In this document: in pieces, positions 26,346-35,055 of the stretch
Layout of the letters: each line of letters starts with the position of its first letter
Position numbering within the stretch: the first letter of the stretch is position 1
Assembly (NCBI GenBank): GCA_963718105.1
Contig: OY970352.1
Coordinates: 868,001 to 932,000 of the forward strand
Length of the DNA stretch: 64,000 nt
Direction of reading: 5' to 3'
Source of the DNA: DASYKT01 sp963718105
Lineage (GTDB): Bacteria; Acidobacteriota; Blastocatellia; Pyrinomonadales; Pyrinomonadaceae
Translations under genes and position numbers: made by a program
The notes under the pieces: generated by a model
Seen by the model: the letters and a program-made list of their open reading frames with translations, nothing else
The model's database searches: none
What the model was told of the DNA's origin: nothing

Positions 26346-27164
26346 ATGAACAGAAAACTTCTAGTACTAACATTTTTATTCGCGGTTTGCGCTTTGTCCG
26401 GCACTTTGTCTGTAAGCGCGCAGCAAAGGGTCGTGCCGATCCTGGAGATGAAGGTCGGCGGCATATTAGGCGGCGTGCAGAACGGTAAATTCCTAGATGC
26501 GAAAACGACCGCGGCGGCGCTTAAGGACGGCGAAAATTATGAGCTTTACAGCATGATGGGCCATGAAGAGGGCTCGATGACAGGCGCCAAACCCAAGAAC
26601 GACCAGGACGTTTGCACCGATTTCTATTACATAGAGTTCGATCCGCAGGCGGAAGCGGGTGTCGTGCTGGGAGATGGTTATCGCTGGAATCCGGTGCCGC
26701 GCGTGCCCAAAGCGCTCTCGCTGACCGATAAAACATACGCCAAGATCGCCTCGGATTTCCTGAGGACAAAAGGCATCGTTACGGCCAAGCCGATTCTCAC
26801 GCAGCTTTACCGCGTCGATCTGGATGGCGACGGGCAGGAAGAAGTTATTTTGACCGCGACAAAATACAGCGGCGACAGCGGGGCGAGCGCGAAAAAGGGC
26901 GATTACTCTTTCACCTTGATCAGAAAGATCGTGGCCGGAAAAGTAAAAAATATTCTCGTCGGCGGGGAATTTATTAATAAGAATATAGATTTTGGCGCGC
27001 CCAATACTTTTTGGGTTTCAGCCGCCATCGATCTCAACGGCGATGGAAAAATGGAGATCGTTCACAATGCCTCTTATTACGAAGGCAGCTCAACGGCCGT
27101 TTTTCAGATCGTAAATGGAGCGGCGGCCGAGATAAAAATTTTAGGCGCGGGCTGCGGGGTTTAA
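26346..27164 (+). CDS. Exported protein with EF-hand-like repeats
   Basis: 272 aa with a signal peptide ending SVSAQQ at about residue 26. Two loops, DLDGDGQEEV and DLNGDGKMEI, match the calcium-binding core of FG-GAP/VCBS and EF-hand-like repeats, each followed by a beta-strand. The overall function is unknown, and it is probably a periplasmic or surface protein. An inverted repeat follows directly. Confidence 0.75.
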   Translation: MNRKLLVLTFLFAVCALSGTLSVSAQQRVVPILEMKVGGILGGVQNGKFLDAKTTAAALKDGENYELYSMMGHEEGSMTGAKPKNDQDVCTDFYYIEFDPQAEAGVVLGDGYRWNPVPRVPKALSLTDKTYAKIASDFLRTKGIVTAKPILTQLYRVDLDGDGQEEVILTATKYSGDSGASAKKGDYSFTLIRKIVAGKVKNILVGGEFINKNIDFGAPNTFWVSAAIDLNGDGKMEIVHNASYYEGSSTAVFQIVNGAAAEIKILGAGCGV

Positions 27165-27167
27165 AAT

Positions 27168-27216
27168 TCGGAGCGCAGACTTTAGTCTGCAAAAAGAGCC
27201 GAATAAATTCGGCGCT
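27168..27216. repeat. Short GGAGCGC palindromic repeat
   Basis: GGAGCGCAGACTTTAGTCTG followed by GCCGAATAAATTCGGCGCTCC-like sequence, a two-hairpin unit. A related unit is at 47697-47756 upstream of the tRNA gene. Confidence 0.6.
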
Positions 27217-27219
27217 CCA

Positions 27220-27981
27220 TTACAATTTCTCGTAGATCAATCTTAGGCCTTCGAGCGTGAGGGTATCGTCAACGGTATCGATCAGCTCGGAGGCTTTTGA
27301 TATTAGCGGGGCAAGGCCGCCGGTCGCCACTACTTTTGTCTCCGGCCCCAGCTCGTCCAGCATGCGCCGCAAAATTCCATCCACCAAACCGGCATATCCG
27401 TAATAGAGGCCCGATTGAATAGAGCCCACCGTCGAGCTTCCGATCACCCGTTCGGGTTTTTCGATCGCCACGCGGGGAAGTTTGGCGGCGCGCTGAAAGA
27501 GCGCGTCTGACGAGATGGAGATACCGGGGGTGATCACGCCGCCGAGATATTCGCCCTTCGAATTTATCGCGTCAAAGGTCGTGGCCGTGCCGAAGTCCAC
27601 CACGATACACGGGCTGCCGTAGCGATGGATCGCCGCGACGGCATCTACGATCCGATCGGCGCCGACGTCTGAAGCGGGGTTATAAAGTATCGTCAGTCCC
27701 AGGTCCAGTTTGTTATCGACAAAGACCGCTTCCTGAGCAAAATAGCTTTTGCTCATCTCCTTAAAAGTATAATTAAGCGGGGGAACTACCGAGGCAATGA
27801 TCAATCCGTCGATCTTTTTATGATCGAGCCCGGCCACTGAGAACATCTCGCGCGCGAGCACGCCGTATTCGTCCGAAGTGCGGTATTGCGCGGTCGCCAT
27901 TCGCCAATGCGCGATCAGCGTTTCGCCGTCATAAACTCCCAGCGCGGTGTTGGTATTTCCGATGTCGATGGCAAGCAGCAT
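27220..27981 (-). CDS. coaX: Type III pantothenate kinase
   Basis: 253 aa from the ATG at 27981 (MLLAIDIGNTNTALGV), chosen because CoaX proteins begin here; an upstream in-frame start would overlap the preceding gene. The ASKHA-fold motifs are visible: DIGNTNT (phosphate 1), a DVGADRIVDA block, VVDFGTATTFD (phosphate 2) and VVATGGLA. The enzyme phosphorylates pantothenate, the first step of CoA synthesis, and needs a monovalent cation. It is the last gene of a three-gene minus-strand run with a 104-residue unknown and a VanW protein. Confidence 0.95.
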   Translation of the reverse strand: MLLAIDIGNTNTALGVYDGETLIAHWRMATAQYRTSDEYGVLAREMFSVAGLDHKKIDGLIIASVVPPLNYTFKEMSKSYFAQEAVFVDNKLDLGLTILYNPASDVGADRIVDAVAAIHRYGSPCIVVDFGTATTFDAINSKGEYLGGVITPGISISSDALFQRAAKLPRVAIEKPERVIGSSTVGSIQSGLYYGYAGLVDGILRRMLDELGPETKVVATGGLAPLISKASELIDTVDDTLTLEGLRLIYEKL

Positions 27982-28009
27982 CTTGGGCGGGAAAAAATTT
28001 AGCCTGGCG

Positions 28010-28324
28010 TTAGCCTCTAAGCGGCAGTCCGTCATAGACGACTTGCCAGCCGTTTTCCTTACTGGTATTCAGGCTTTTGTTATACCACTCAACGGCCTTT
28101 TCCGGGTCGTCATACAATTGAACGGAAGGTTGGGCTTCGCGCGGGTCAACGCGGCAGATAGCGCCGCCGCGATTGGCGGTTTTCAGGCACAAAAGAGCGA
28201 CCAGATCTTTTTTCTTGAGCACGGCGGTGCGGATCTCCGTGACGAAATATTCATCCGTATCTTCGGACGGCTCCCCGAATTCCGCAAAAGGATCGTCCAG
28301 ATCGTCAAATTCTTCAAAATCCAT
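28010..28324 (-). CDS. Small conserved-looking protein of unknown function
   Basis: 104 aa. A very acidic N-terminus (DFEEFDDLDDPFAEFGEPSE) is followed by a compact mixed alpha/beta region with two Cys and ends WQVVYDGLPLRG. No known domain is recognised. It is located 18 bp after VanW and 28 bp before coaX on the same strand, so it is probably cotranscribed. Confidence 0.7.
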   Translation of the reverse strand: MDFEEFDDLDDPFAEFGEPSEDTDEYFVTEIRTAVLKKKDLVALLCLKTANRGGAICRVDPREAQPSVQLYDDPEKAVEWYNKSLNTSKENGWQVVYDGLPLRG

Positions 28325-28342
28325 AGCTGTAACTATATCACC

Positions 28343-29152
28343 TTAGCCTTCTTCGGCGCAGGTTATCTCGTATTTAACCTCGGAAAAATTTTTCACCAGC
28401 AGTTCCTCGCCGAGCAGGTTTCCGGTGCGGCGATCGTTGATCTGCCGCCAGATCTCATTTTCCCGGTAATTTCTCCCGTTACGGGTAAGAAAGCGGTGAT
28501 TTTTTTCAAACACGCTGTAGCTGTTCGGCAGCGCTTCGTCTGAAAGCAGCGCTCCCTGTAAGTGTTCGTCCGTCAGCCAGAGGCGGAGTTGGAAAGTCCT
28601 GTCGGTCGGATTATAAAAACGCAGGTCGATGTAATTATAAAAGACGCTGGCGCCGCTGCCGAAAGGCAATACCCGCCGGTCGTCCGGGAACGGGTCAAAG
28701 CTGTGATGATGGCGCTCGGCTATTTCCAGCGGCGAATGAAAAGCCATCCACAAAAGCATGTTCGCCAACTGGCACAGGCCGCCGCCGATCCCGGTCTTTA
28801 TCTCGCCGCGCGAAAGCTGCAGCCCCTCGAGATAACCTTTTTCCTCGGTGGTTTTTCCGATCCGCCGCCAGAAGGAAAATGTCTGCCCGGGTTTGATCAG
28901 CAGCCCGTCAATGGTCTTTCGCGCGATCTCAAGATTAGTGACCTTGTTTTCCTGAAAACGCGGTTCCAGCGAACCGAGTTTGCGGCGCAGGAGCGACTGG
29001 TGTTTTTTGACGGAGTTGGGCAAAGCTTCGGTGACTTGCTCATTGGCAAAATCTTTTGCCTTCGGCAGATCGCCCAGCGTCCTGAACAGGCGTTTTTGCC
29101 AGACACGTGTGTGATATATTGCGGGGTGTAATTCAGAAAATCTTTTTCGCAT
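28343..29152 (-). CDS. VanW family protein
   Basis: 269 aa from the ATG at 29152; an upstream TTG start is less likely. The VanW core is clear: GQTFSFWRRIGKTTEEKGY, then GIGGGLCQLANMLLWMA, then HHHSFDPFPDDRRVLPFGSGA and the YNYIDLRF strand. VanW domains occur in vancomycin-resistance clusters and in many cell-envelope proteins, but their biochemical role is not established. There is no resistance cluster here. It is likely the first gene of the coaX run. Confidence 0.88.
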   Translation of the reverse strand: MRKRFSELHPAIYHTRVWQKRLFRTLGDLPKAKDFANEQVTEALPNSVKKHQSLLRRKLGSLEPRFQENKVTNLEIARKTIDGLLIKPGQTFSFWRRIGKTTEEKGYLEGLQLSRGEIKTGIGGGLCQLANMLLWMAFHSPLEIAERHHHSFDPFPDDRRVLPFGSGASVFYNYIDLRFYNPTDRTFQLRLWLTDEHLQGALLSDEALPNSYSVFEKNHRFLTRNGRNYRENEIWRQINDRRTGNLLGEELLVKNFSEVKYEITCAEEG

Positions 29153-29224
29153 AGGAAAAACAGATTGTAAATGCAATCGTAAATAACTACAATACCGAAC
29201 CTAAAAAAGAATTCGAAAGGCGAG

Positions 29225-29728
29225 ATGAATATGAGTAGACCTCCCATTTTTGAAACGAAAAAGACTCTCGATGCTGTCGTTGAACACTGGGCCAAGGCGA
29301 GGATCGATATACCGATGCAGTTATTGGCCCGATTTGATGAGGCCGCAAAGCAATTGATAACCTTGGCAACGATACTCCAGGGTTTGTACCTTTCCATATT
29401 CACTTTCGGAAACTTCAGAGAGACAAATCATCTGATCGTCTTTGCCCTTTTATTCGCGACAATTTTTGCGCTCGTTTTTTGCGGAGCTCAAGCGGTTTGT
29501 ACGGTGCCAATTAAGAAAGAAGCTTTCGGAACTTACATTCTGTTCAGGAAAAATGAAGGTTTAAGCGACGAGGAACTTACCGGGGCGCTTCACGAATGGT
29601 GCGTAAATATGGACGATATTGCGGACAAAAAACATGTTTGGCTTACCCGGGCAAAATGGATACTTGTGGCGCATGGAGCGATAGTTTTTGCTGCGATAAT
29701 GATTTTCCTTATACTGATGATGCGTTAA
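29225..29728 (+). CDS. Small membrane protein with about three helices, unknown
   Basis: 167 aa. After a soluble N-terminal stretch (about 35 residues with an amphipathic helix) come hydrophobic segments at about 47-62 (TLATILQGLYLSIFTFG), 70-92 (LIVFALLFATIFALVFCGAQ) and 145-166 (WILVAHGAIVFAAIMIFLIL). A charged loop of about 50 residues lies before the last one. The layout is like small membrane effectors such as the PycTM group, but no motif proves this. An AAAGGCGAG site precedes the ATG. It is divergent from VanW. Confidence 0.7.
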   Translation: MNMSRPPIFETKKTLDAVVEHWAKARIDIPMQLLARFDEAAKQLITLATILQGLYLSIFTFGNFRETNHLIVFALLFATIFALVFCGAQAVCTVPIKKEAFGTYILFRKNEGLSDEELTGALHEWCVNMDDIADKKHVWLTRAKWILVAHGAIVFAAIMIFLILMMR

Positions 29729-29771
29729 CATAAGTACGTCGAGCAGTGACAGTATTCGTCAGATTAACCGT

Positions 29772-30179
29772 ATGACTTCAGAGATTGGAAACTATTCTAA
29801 CGGCCCGCTTTGTCCTTCCTGCGCGACGACGATCGGGCTGAACGAAGTGTTTTGCCCGAAGTGCAGCGGCCCGGCCAGCCTGCTTTCCACCACCGACCCG
29901 ATACAGAGAATTCAGACCGAAGGATTCATTTACCGCCGCGCGGTCGAAGGCCGCCCGAAACCGATCGTCGTGATCGGGGTCTGGCTGCTTTTTCTGCCGC
30001 TGCTGATAATAGGAGCGATCGGCATGATCGGGCTGATCTTTACCGGCGCCGGCACGGGCACCGTAGGTTTTGTAATGTTTTGGCTGGCGGCCGCGTTAGC
30101 CTACTGCGGGGGAGTCATGCTCTACCGGGTGACCAGAAATTATTTCAAAAAACCCGAAAATGACGAGAAATATCAATAA
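29772..30179 (+). CDS. Zinc-ribbon membrane protein
   Basis: 135 aa. An N-terminal zinc ribbon (CPSC at about 14-17 and CPKC about 15 residues later) is followed by two membrane helices (VVIGVWLLFLPLLIIGAIGMIGLIF and FVMFWLAAALAYCGGVML region) and a basic tail. No enzymatic domain. It lies 43 bp after the previous membrane protein on the same strand, possibly in one transcript. Function unknown. Confidence 0.75.
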   Translation: MTSEIGNYSNGPLCPSCATTIGLNEVFCPKCSGPASLLSTTDPIQRIQTEGFIYRRAVEGRPKPIVVIGVWLLFLPLLIIGAIGMIGLIFTGAGTGTVGFVMFWLAAALAYCGGVMLYRVTRNYFKKPENDEKYQ

Positions 30180-30317
30180 CCGGTTCGAGACGAACCGCGC
30201 GTGTCAGCAGCCCCAACCGTTAGGGATAGCAGCGTTCGAATAGTACCCGGATCATACGGATGAAAAGGAGCGGCAGCTCACTGGCTGGGTTCTGCCGCCC
30301 CTTCAAGGGCTGGAACG

Positions 30318-30400
30318 TTTTTAGGAATTCGATAACCCAGGGTAGCGCCCCACTTCGCTCGCTTACCCTGGGCTATTTTCTTTGTCCCCGTTGGGGACTT
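30318..30400. repeat. Palindromic extragenic repeat, family I (CCCAGGGTAGCG)
   Basis: AACCCAGGGTAGCG and CGCTTACCCTGGGCTA form a long hairpin over a CCCACTTCG centre, followed by CCCCGTTGGGGAC. It lies between the zinc-ribbon gene and the stop of the TonB-dependent receptor, with no ORF. Confidence 0.55.
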
Positions 30401-30425
30401 TAAGGGGATAGATTTCAAACGTTTT

Positions 30426-33400
30426 CTAGAAATTAAACCTGCCGCCAAACTGAATTCTTCGAGCTTCGTTAGTGACGCTTTCACGAATTCTGCCAAGCGG
30501 AGCGGTCGCATTCAAGATGGCGTTGGGTGCGGCAAATGACGGGCTGTTCGTCAAATTTTTCGCATCCACTCTCAGATCGAAACTGAATCTTTCGTTAAAT
30601 CTGAACTTTTTCGAAAGAGAAGCATCGGTTTGAAACTGTTTCGGGCCAATAAAGAAATTGCGCCCGGTATTTCCGAATTCACCCGGCTCCGGATTAGTGA
30701 ACGAATCGATCTGCGCCTGGTCGAAGAAATAGTTCGTTCCCAGATACTGGATGACCTGGCCCATTTTCGGACTGCAGCCACTACAGTTAGCCGGTGTCGG
30801 AACTACATTGCTGATCGTATTGGAAGCAGACAGGACCGTGAACGGGCGGCCCGAGGCCAGATTAAAAGTGCCCGCCAATTGCCAGCCGCCGATCAGCCAG
30901 TCGAGCGCCCTCGGAATATCTTTGGCAAACTTACGGCCTTTTCCGAACGGCATTTCAATCGTGTAGATCGCCTGAATGGCATGACGCCGGTCGAAATCAG
31001 ACTTGGCGTAATTCAATCTGCGATCACGATTGTCAAAAGGACTGTTAGCGGCAGTTTGGCTCGCTCCGCGTCCGACCGTGGTGAACAATGGATCGAATGA
31101 ACGCGAATCCATCGATTTCGAAAAAGTGTAGCCAAACTGGAAGCCTACACCTGAGCTTATTCTTTTCTTCAGAATTACCTCAAGCGCGTTGTAGAACGAA
31201 ATATCGTTACTGTCCAACACATTGAGCACCGAAAACTGCGGGTATTTCTGGAAGAAAAACGGGTTACCGCTGTTCGCCTGCCACGTCCTCGTGCCCGCCG
31301 TTAAAGACCCCCCGGCCAGTGTTCCGGCCAGCGCCGCGACCGATCCCAGTGAGACCTCGTTCGGAAAAACCCTGAGCAGCATACGGGTTGCCGTTACGTC
31401 GGCGGCAGTTATTCTGGAGTCGCCCGCCAGCAGGGTATTGAAATAAGCATTCTGGTAACCGCCCACGGTACGGTTCGCCCGCAGGTCCTTAAAGGCTGTC
31501 AGAAAACCATTGTTGAAAATATCCACCTGATCGGCGTCGTACCCGCCGAAAAGATGCACACCTTTTTTACCGATATAGTTTATTTCCAGGACGGAATTCC
31601 AACCGATCTCGTGCTGGAAACCGGCGAACCACTGGTGCACCTCAGGGAACACCAGGTCCGGGTCCATTACGGTTTGGGTGAGCGTGCCGATAGCGGGAGG
31701 CTGTCTTAACTGGTCGGGCGTACCGGTGGGCACGATCGTCGTGATATCTCTATACAAACCGCCGCCGGCGCCAAAATTATTATTGGTCGGGAAAAGAATG
31801 TTATTACCCGGCGCGTTTTGGAACAATGCCGAAGCAAACAACTGCGTTCCGAAACGGTCATAGGCCAAACGATAATTGGCCCTGACGGATGTTTTTCCTT
31901 TGCCGAACGGATCCCAGGCAAAACCGATCGACGGCGAAAAATTGTTAAGATCGTCTTCGAACATCTTGCCTTCTTCCCAGCGTATCGTGTTGCTGGGCGC
32001 GGAGCCTAAGACGACCGATTGGTTGGGCCGCAGCACTGGCAGGCCGCCGGAGGTCGGCGAAAGTTTCGGCTCCCAGCGAAAGCCCAGGTCGAAGAGCATG
32101 TTCTTGCTAAACTTCCAGGTATCCTGAAAATAAAAATCGTATTCCGGGTAGCTGGCTTCAAATACCCAGCGAGTGCCTGCCGGTTGAAATCCGCTGCCGT
32201 CGGCATTGGCCACGAAGGCCTGGTTATAAACACCGACGCGGCCCAGATAATCGTTTATCTGGCTGCGCAGCGTATTAAGATCGTTCGAGTTAACACCGGC
32301 GCCCGGTAAACCGAACGTGTTGAAATTGCTGTTGATGGTGCGGTCGAAGGTTATGCGCCCTTCAATGCGTCCTCCGGCAACTTCCGAACGGTCGTCTTTT
32401 TGCTTGCCGAAGCGGAAGTTTATGCCCGCCTTGAGCACATGTTTTCCCAGGTCAAAAGTGATGTTGTCAACGAACTGGTGGGTCGTGACACCGCGGCCGT
32501 TGCCCCTGATGTTCGTACCGGCGTCCGTTACCAGGTTCAGAATAAAGGGAACGTTATTGTTTTCCGTGCCGAAAAAGAACGTAAAATCACTGTAGCCGTA
32601 AATGAATTCATTTGTGATCTTCGGGCTCAGCATGACCCGGTAGTTGATCGCGAGATTTCGCGGCTTTCTAAAAGTATCGACGATCCCCGGTACGGTCGGG
32701 AAAGGCTGCAAACCGCCGTTGACCACATCGTCAAAGGTATCCTGGCGGCCCTGCGCCCACCGGACATAGAACGAATTGCGGTCATTTGCCTTAAAGTCGA
32801 ACCTGGCTACCAGATCGTATTGTTTTTCACTGGTCGGCGCCAGGAAGTTATAGCCTGCGGTATTAAGCCCGTCTCCGCGGGTAAAATCGTTCGGCAGAGG
32901 GGCCAGATTTATCGACGCAAGAATATTCGGATCGATACCTATCCCGGAAGGATTCGCGCCGACGTTATAAGAGGTTGTGCAAGGTGCGGTCGGGCTGCCT
33001 CCTGGGCAGGGCGTGTAAACCGGAGTACCGCTCGAATTGACGGCGGCACCGCTCGGGAAAGCTGTCGAAACAGTCGTTCCCACCGGGGCATTGCGGCCAT
33101 TTAACACATATCTGAACAGGCCGTTCCGCGCCTCCTGCGTATAAACCGTTCTTTGGACCAGTTGGGCCTGGCTTTGTTTTAAGAATTGCAGGTTGATGAA
33201 GAAGAACGCTTTGTCTTTCAGCAAACCAAAGTCGGTTCCTTCGCCAAGTCCGAAATTAGGAAGCGGGCCGCCCAGGCTTCCGCCGTATATATGCTGAATA
33301 AATTGAGGCCGGCGAACTCCCAGTAAATTATTCGCGTAACTATTCGCGAGAAAATCGGGGGTCTGGTAATACTCAAATAGATTTCCGCGATATTTATTGG

Positions 33401-34142
33401 TGCCCGATCTGGTTACAAAGGTAACCTGGGCGCCGCTGCTGCGTCCGAGTTCGGCGGTGAAATTCGATGTCACGATCTGGAATTCCTGAATAGAATCCGG
33501 GTTGGGGCGCAGCGGTGTAAAATTCGACCCGCCGGCGCTCGCCTCATTAATATCGATGCCATCGAGAGTAAAGTTAAATGAACGGTCGCGCGAGCCATTG
33601 ACGTGAACGCCGCCGCCCGTGTTGGCGCCGTTTACGATACCCGGCTGGTAATTCAGCAGGTCCAGAGGATTGCGTCCGCGCGCGGCCACGATGGGCACGG
33701 CCTCGAGCGTGCGTTGGTCGATCACGGCGCCGACGTTGCCGGAAGTACTTGTTTGTACAATTTCGGCGGTCGATTCGACATTAACGACCGCGGAAACATC
33801 GCCTACTTCCAGTGCGGCGTTAACGGTTGCCGGTTGGTTTACCAGGGCGGCGTTTTTTGATGAAACAAGTTTTTTGAAGCCAGATTTTTCGATCGTCACG
33901 GTATACGTGCCCGGTTGTATCAGATCGAAAATATAGATCCCATTGTCACTTGTCTGAGTTGTTAATGAGGTGTTTGTCCCCTCATTCGTCAAGGTAACAC
34001 TCGCGCCCGGTACAACCGAACCCGAAGAATCTGTGACAGTACCCGTCACTCGTGAGGTTGTGCCCTGGGCCAATATCTCACCTGCAGAAAAAAGCAGGAG
34101 AGCGAACAGAAACAATGCAGTAACACGCGGTATTCGAGCCAT
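30426..34142 (-). CDS. TonB-dependent receptor with carboxypeptidase-regulatory domain
   Basis: 1238 aa from the ATG at 34142, preceded by a perfect AGGAGG site; an upstream start adds only seven residues. Layout: signal peptide (to about 25), a carboxypeptidase-regulatory-like Ig-fold domain (about 30-105, VTGTVTDSSGSVVPGASVTLTN), a plug domain (about 130-240, with GGGVHVNGSRDRSFNFTLDGIDINE), and a long beta-barrel ending with FGGRFNF. This Oar-like architecture is very abundant in Acidobacteria and typically imports oligosaccharides, peptides or other bulky ligands with TonB-ExbBD energy. The ligand here is unknown. An ExbD gene lies about 6 kb away. Confidence 0.93.
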   Translation of the reverse strand: MARIPRVTALFLFALLLFSAGEILAQGTTSRVTGTVTDSSGSVVPGASVTLTNEGTNTSLTTQTSDNGIYIFDLIQPGTYTVTIEKSGFKKLVSSKNAALVNQPATVNAALEVGDVSAVVNVESTAEIVQTSTSGNVGAVIDQRTLEAVPIVAARGRNPLDLLNYQPGIVNGANTGGGVHVNGSRDRSFNFTLDGIDINEASAGGSNFTPLRPNPDSIQEFQIVTSNFTAELGRSSGAQVTFVTRSGTNKYRGNLFEYYQTPDFLANSYANNLLGVRRPQFIQHIYGGSLGGPLPNFGLGEGTDFGLLKDKAFFFINLQFLKQSQAQLVQRTVYTQEARNGLFRYVLNGRNAPVGTTVSTAFPSGAAVNSSGTPVYTPCPGGSPTAPCTTSYNVGANPSGIGIDPNILASINLAPLPNDFTRGDGLNTAGYNFLAPTSEKQYDLVARFDFKANDRNSFYVRWAQGRQDTFDDVVNGGLQPFPTVPGIVDTFRKPRNLAINYRVMLSPKITNEFIYGYSDFTFFFGTENNNVPFILNLVTDAGTNIRGNGRGVTTHQFVDNITFDLGKHVLKAGINFRFGKQKDDRSEVAGGRIEGRITFDRTINSNFNTFGLPGAGVNSNDLNTLRSQINDYLGRVGVYNQAFVANADGSGFQPAGTRWVFEASYPEYDFYFQDTWKFSKNMLFDLGFRWEPKLSPTSGGLPVLRPNQSVVLGSAPSNTIRWEEGKMFEDDLNNFSPSIGFAWDPFGKGKTSVRANYRLAYDRFGTQLFASALFQNAPGNNILFPTNNNFGAGGGLYRDITTIVPTGTPDQLRQPPAIGTLTQTVMDPDLVFPEVHQWFAGFQHEIGWNSVLEINYIGKKGVHLFGGYDADQVDIFNNGFLTAFKDLRANRTVGGYQNAYFNTLLAGDSRITAADVTATRMLLRVFPNEVSLGSVAALAGTLAGGSLTAGTRTWQANSGNPFFFQKYPQFSVLNVLDSNDISFYNALEVILKKRISSGVGFQFGYTFSKSMDSRSFDPLFTTVGRGASQTAANSPFDNRDRRLNYAKSDFDRRHAIQAIYTIEMPFGKGRKFAKDIPRALDWLIGGWQLAGTFNLASGRPFTVLSASNTISNVVPTPANCSGCSPKMGQVIQYLGTNYFFDQAQIDSFTNPEPGEFGNTGRNFFIGPKQFQTDASLSKKFRFNERFSFDLRVDAKNLTNSPSFAAPNAILNATAPLGRIRESVTNEARRIQFGGRFNF

Positions 34143-34324
34143 TTTTTCCTCCTGAAAAATCAATGATTTATATAAAGATTCCTTATGGCTTCGGGTTTAT
34201 CGAATAGAAATAATTATGTAAATTATCACATCTTTACAAAAGTGTTAACAGTAAATATTAATTTTTTGAGAAAAAAGGCTTTGTCTGTAAGGTTGTTTTC
34301 AAAAAACAAACTATTTCATAATCT

Positions 34325-34436
34325 GTCGGAGCGGGCGCAAGCAACCCTTCCGGACTGCAAATTTATTTAGAGTTATATTTTTACCTTCAAAGCTGAACAC
34401 CTCTCAGGTCGGGAAGGGTCGCTTGCGCCCGCTCTT
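34325..34436. repeat. Inverted repeat, family E (GAGCGGGCGCAAGC)
   Basis: GGAGCGGGCGCAAGCAACCC at the left and GGGTCGCTTGCGCCCGCTCT at the right, with a TTCCGGACTGCAAATTTATT-type inner segment. A single left arm recurs at 61731-61771. It fills the centre of the 341-bp gap 34143-34483, the rest of which is AT-rich leader of the receptor gene. Confidence 0.65.
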
Positions 34437-34483
34437 AAAATCATATTGACCGGACTTATAAGCAAATTCATGTTCAATAGCCG

Positions 34484-34912
34484 CTAATAACCGGTTGAAC
34501 CGAATCCTCCCGCGCCGCGTGCGGTATCGGAAAGCTCTTCCGCCTCTTGCACTTCTACGCGGACCACCGGTTTCACCAGAAGCTGGGCGATCTTCATTCC
34601 TTTGGCTACCGCGAAAGCTTCCTTGCCGAGATTTATCATGATGATGCCGACCTCGCCGCGATAACCTTCATCGATGGTGCCGGGAGTGTTGAGCACGGTG
34701 AGCTGGTGTTTTAATGCCAGGCCGCTGCGCGGGCGCACCTGCCCTTCGGTCCCGGCGGGCAGCTCGATCGAGATCCCCGTTTTGATAAGTTTCACACTGC
34801 CGGCTTCGATCTCCGTTTCTTCGACGGAGAAAAGGTCCAGCCCGGCATCGCCCGGATGTGAATAGCTCGGAAGAATTGCGTCAGGATGTAGTTTTTTTAT
34901 TTTAAGGATCAT
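34484..34912 (-). CDS. dut: dUTP diphosphatase
   Basis: 142 aa, the normal length of a homotrimeric dUTPase. Motifs: HPGDAGLDLFS (1), RPRSGLALK (2), NTPGTIDEGYRGEVGIIMIN (3), KGMKIAQLL (4) and the C-terminal GAGGFGSTG (5) that closes over the nucleotide. It converts dUTP to dUMP, giving a thymidylate precursor and keeping uracil out of DNA. It is a single gene, followed by a repeat at its promoter side. Confidence 0.97.
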   Translation of the reverse strand: MILKIKKLHPDAILPSYSHPGDAGLDLFSVEETEIEAGSVKLIKTGISIELPAGTEGQVRPRSGLALKHQLTVLNTPGTIDEGYRGEVGIIMINLGKEAFAVAKGMKIAQLLVKPVVRVEVQEAEELSDTARGAGGFGSTGY

Positions 34913-34927
34913 GAAATTTTAGTAGTA

Positions 34928-35015
34928 ATGAGGTCAGAACCGGGAGCGGTAGCGACCGGGTTTAATTTGGATATGACGGAAACCCGGTCGCTACCGCTCC
35001 CGGTTCTGACCTCAT
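34928..35015. repeat. Perfect 36-bp-arm REPIN, family A variant
   Basis: The arms 34928-34963 and 34980-35015 are exact reverse complements over all 36 bases, with a 16-base loop. The arm starts ATGAGGTCAGAACCGGGAGC and continues GGTAGCGACCGGGTTT. Lack of any mismatch suggests a recent insertion or active maintenance. Confidence 0.9.
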
Positions 35016-35055
35016 CACGATAGTCACTCGTTTCATCCAGGGCGAAAAACAAAGA

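Noticed and set aside
30278..30511. A 77-codon minus-strand frame at the end of the TonB-dependent receptor
   Set aside because: It runs through a palindromic repeat and overlaps the receptor C-terminus in another frame, with no ribosome site or domain.
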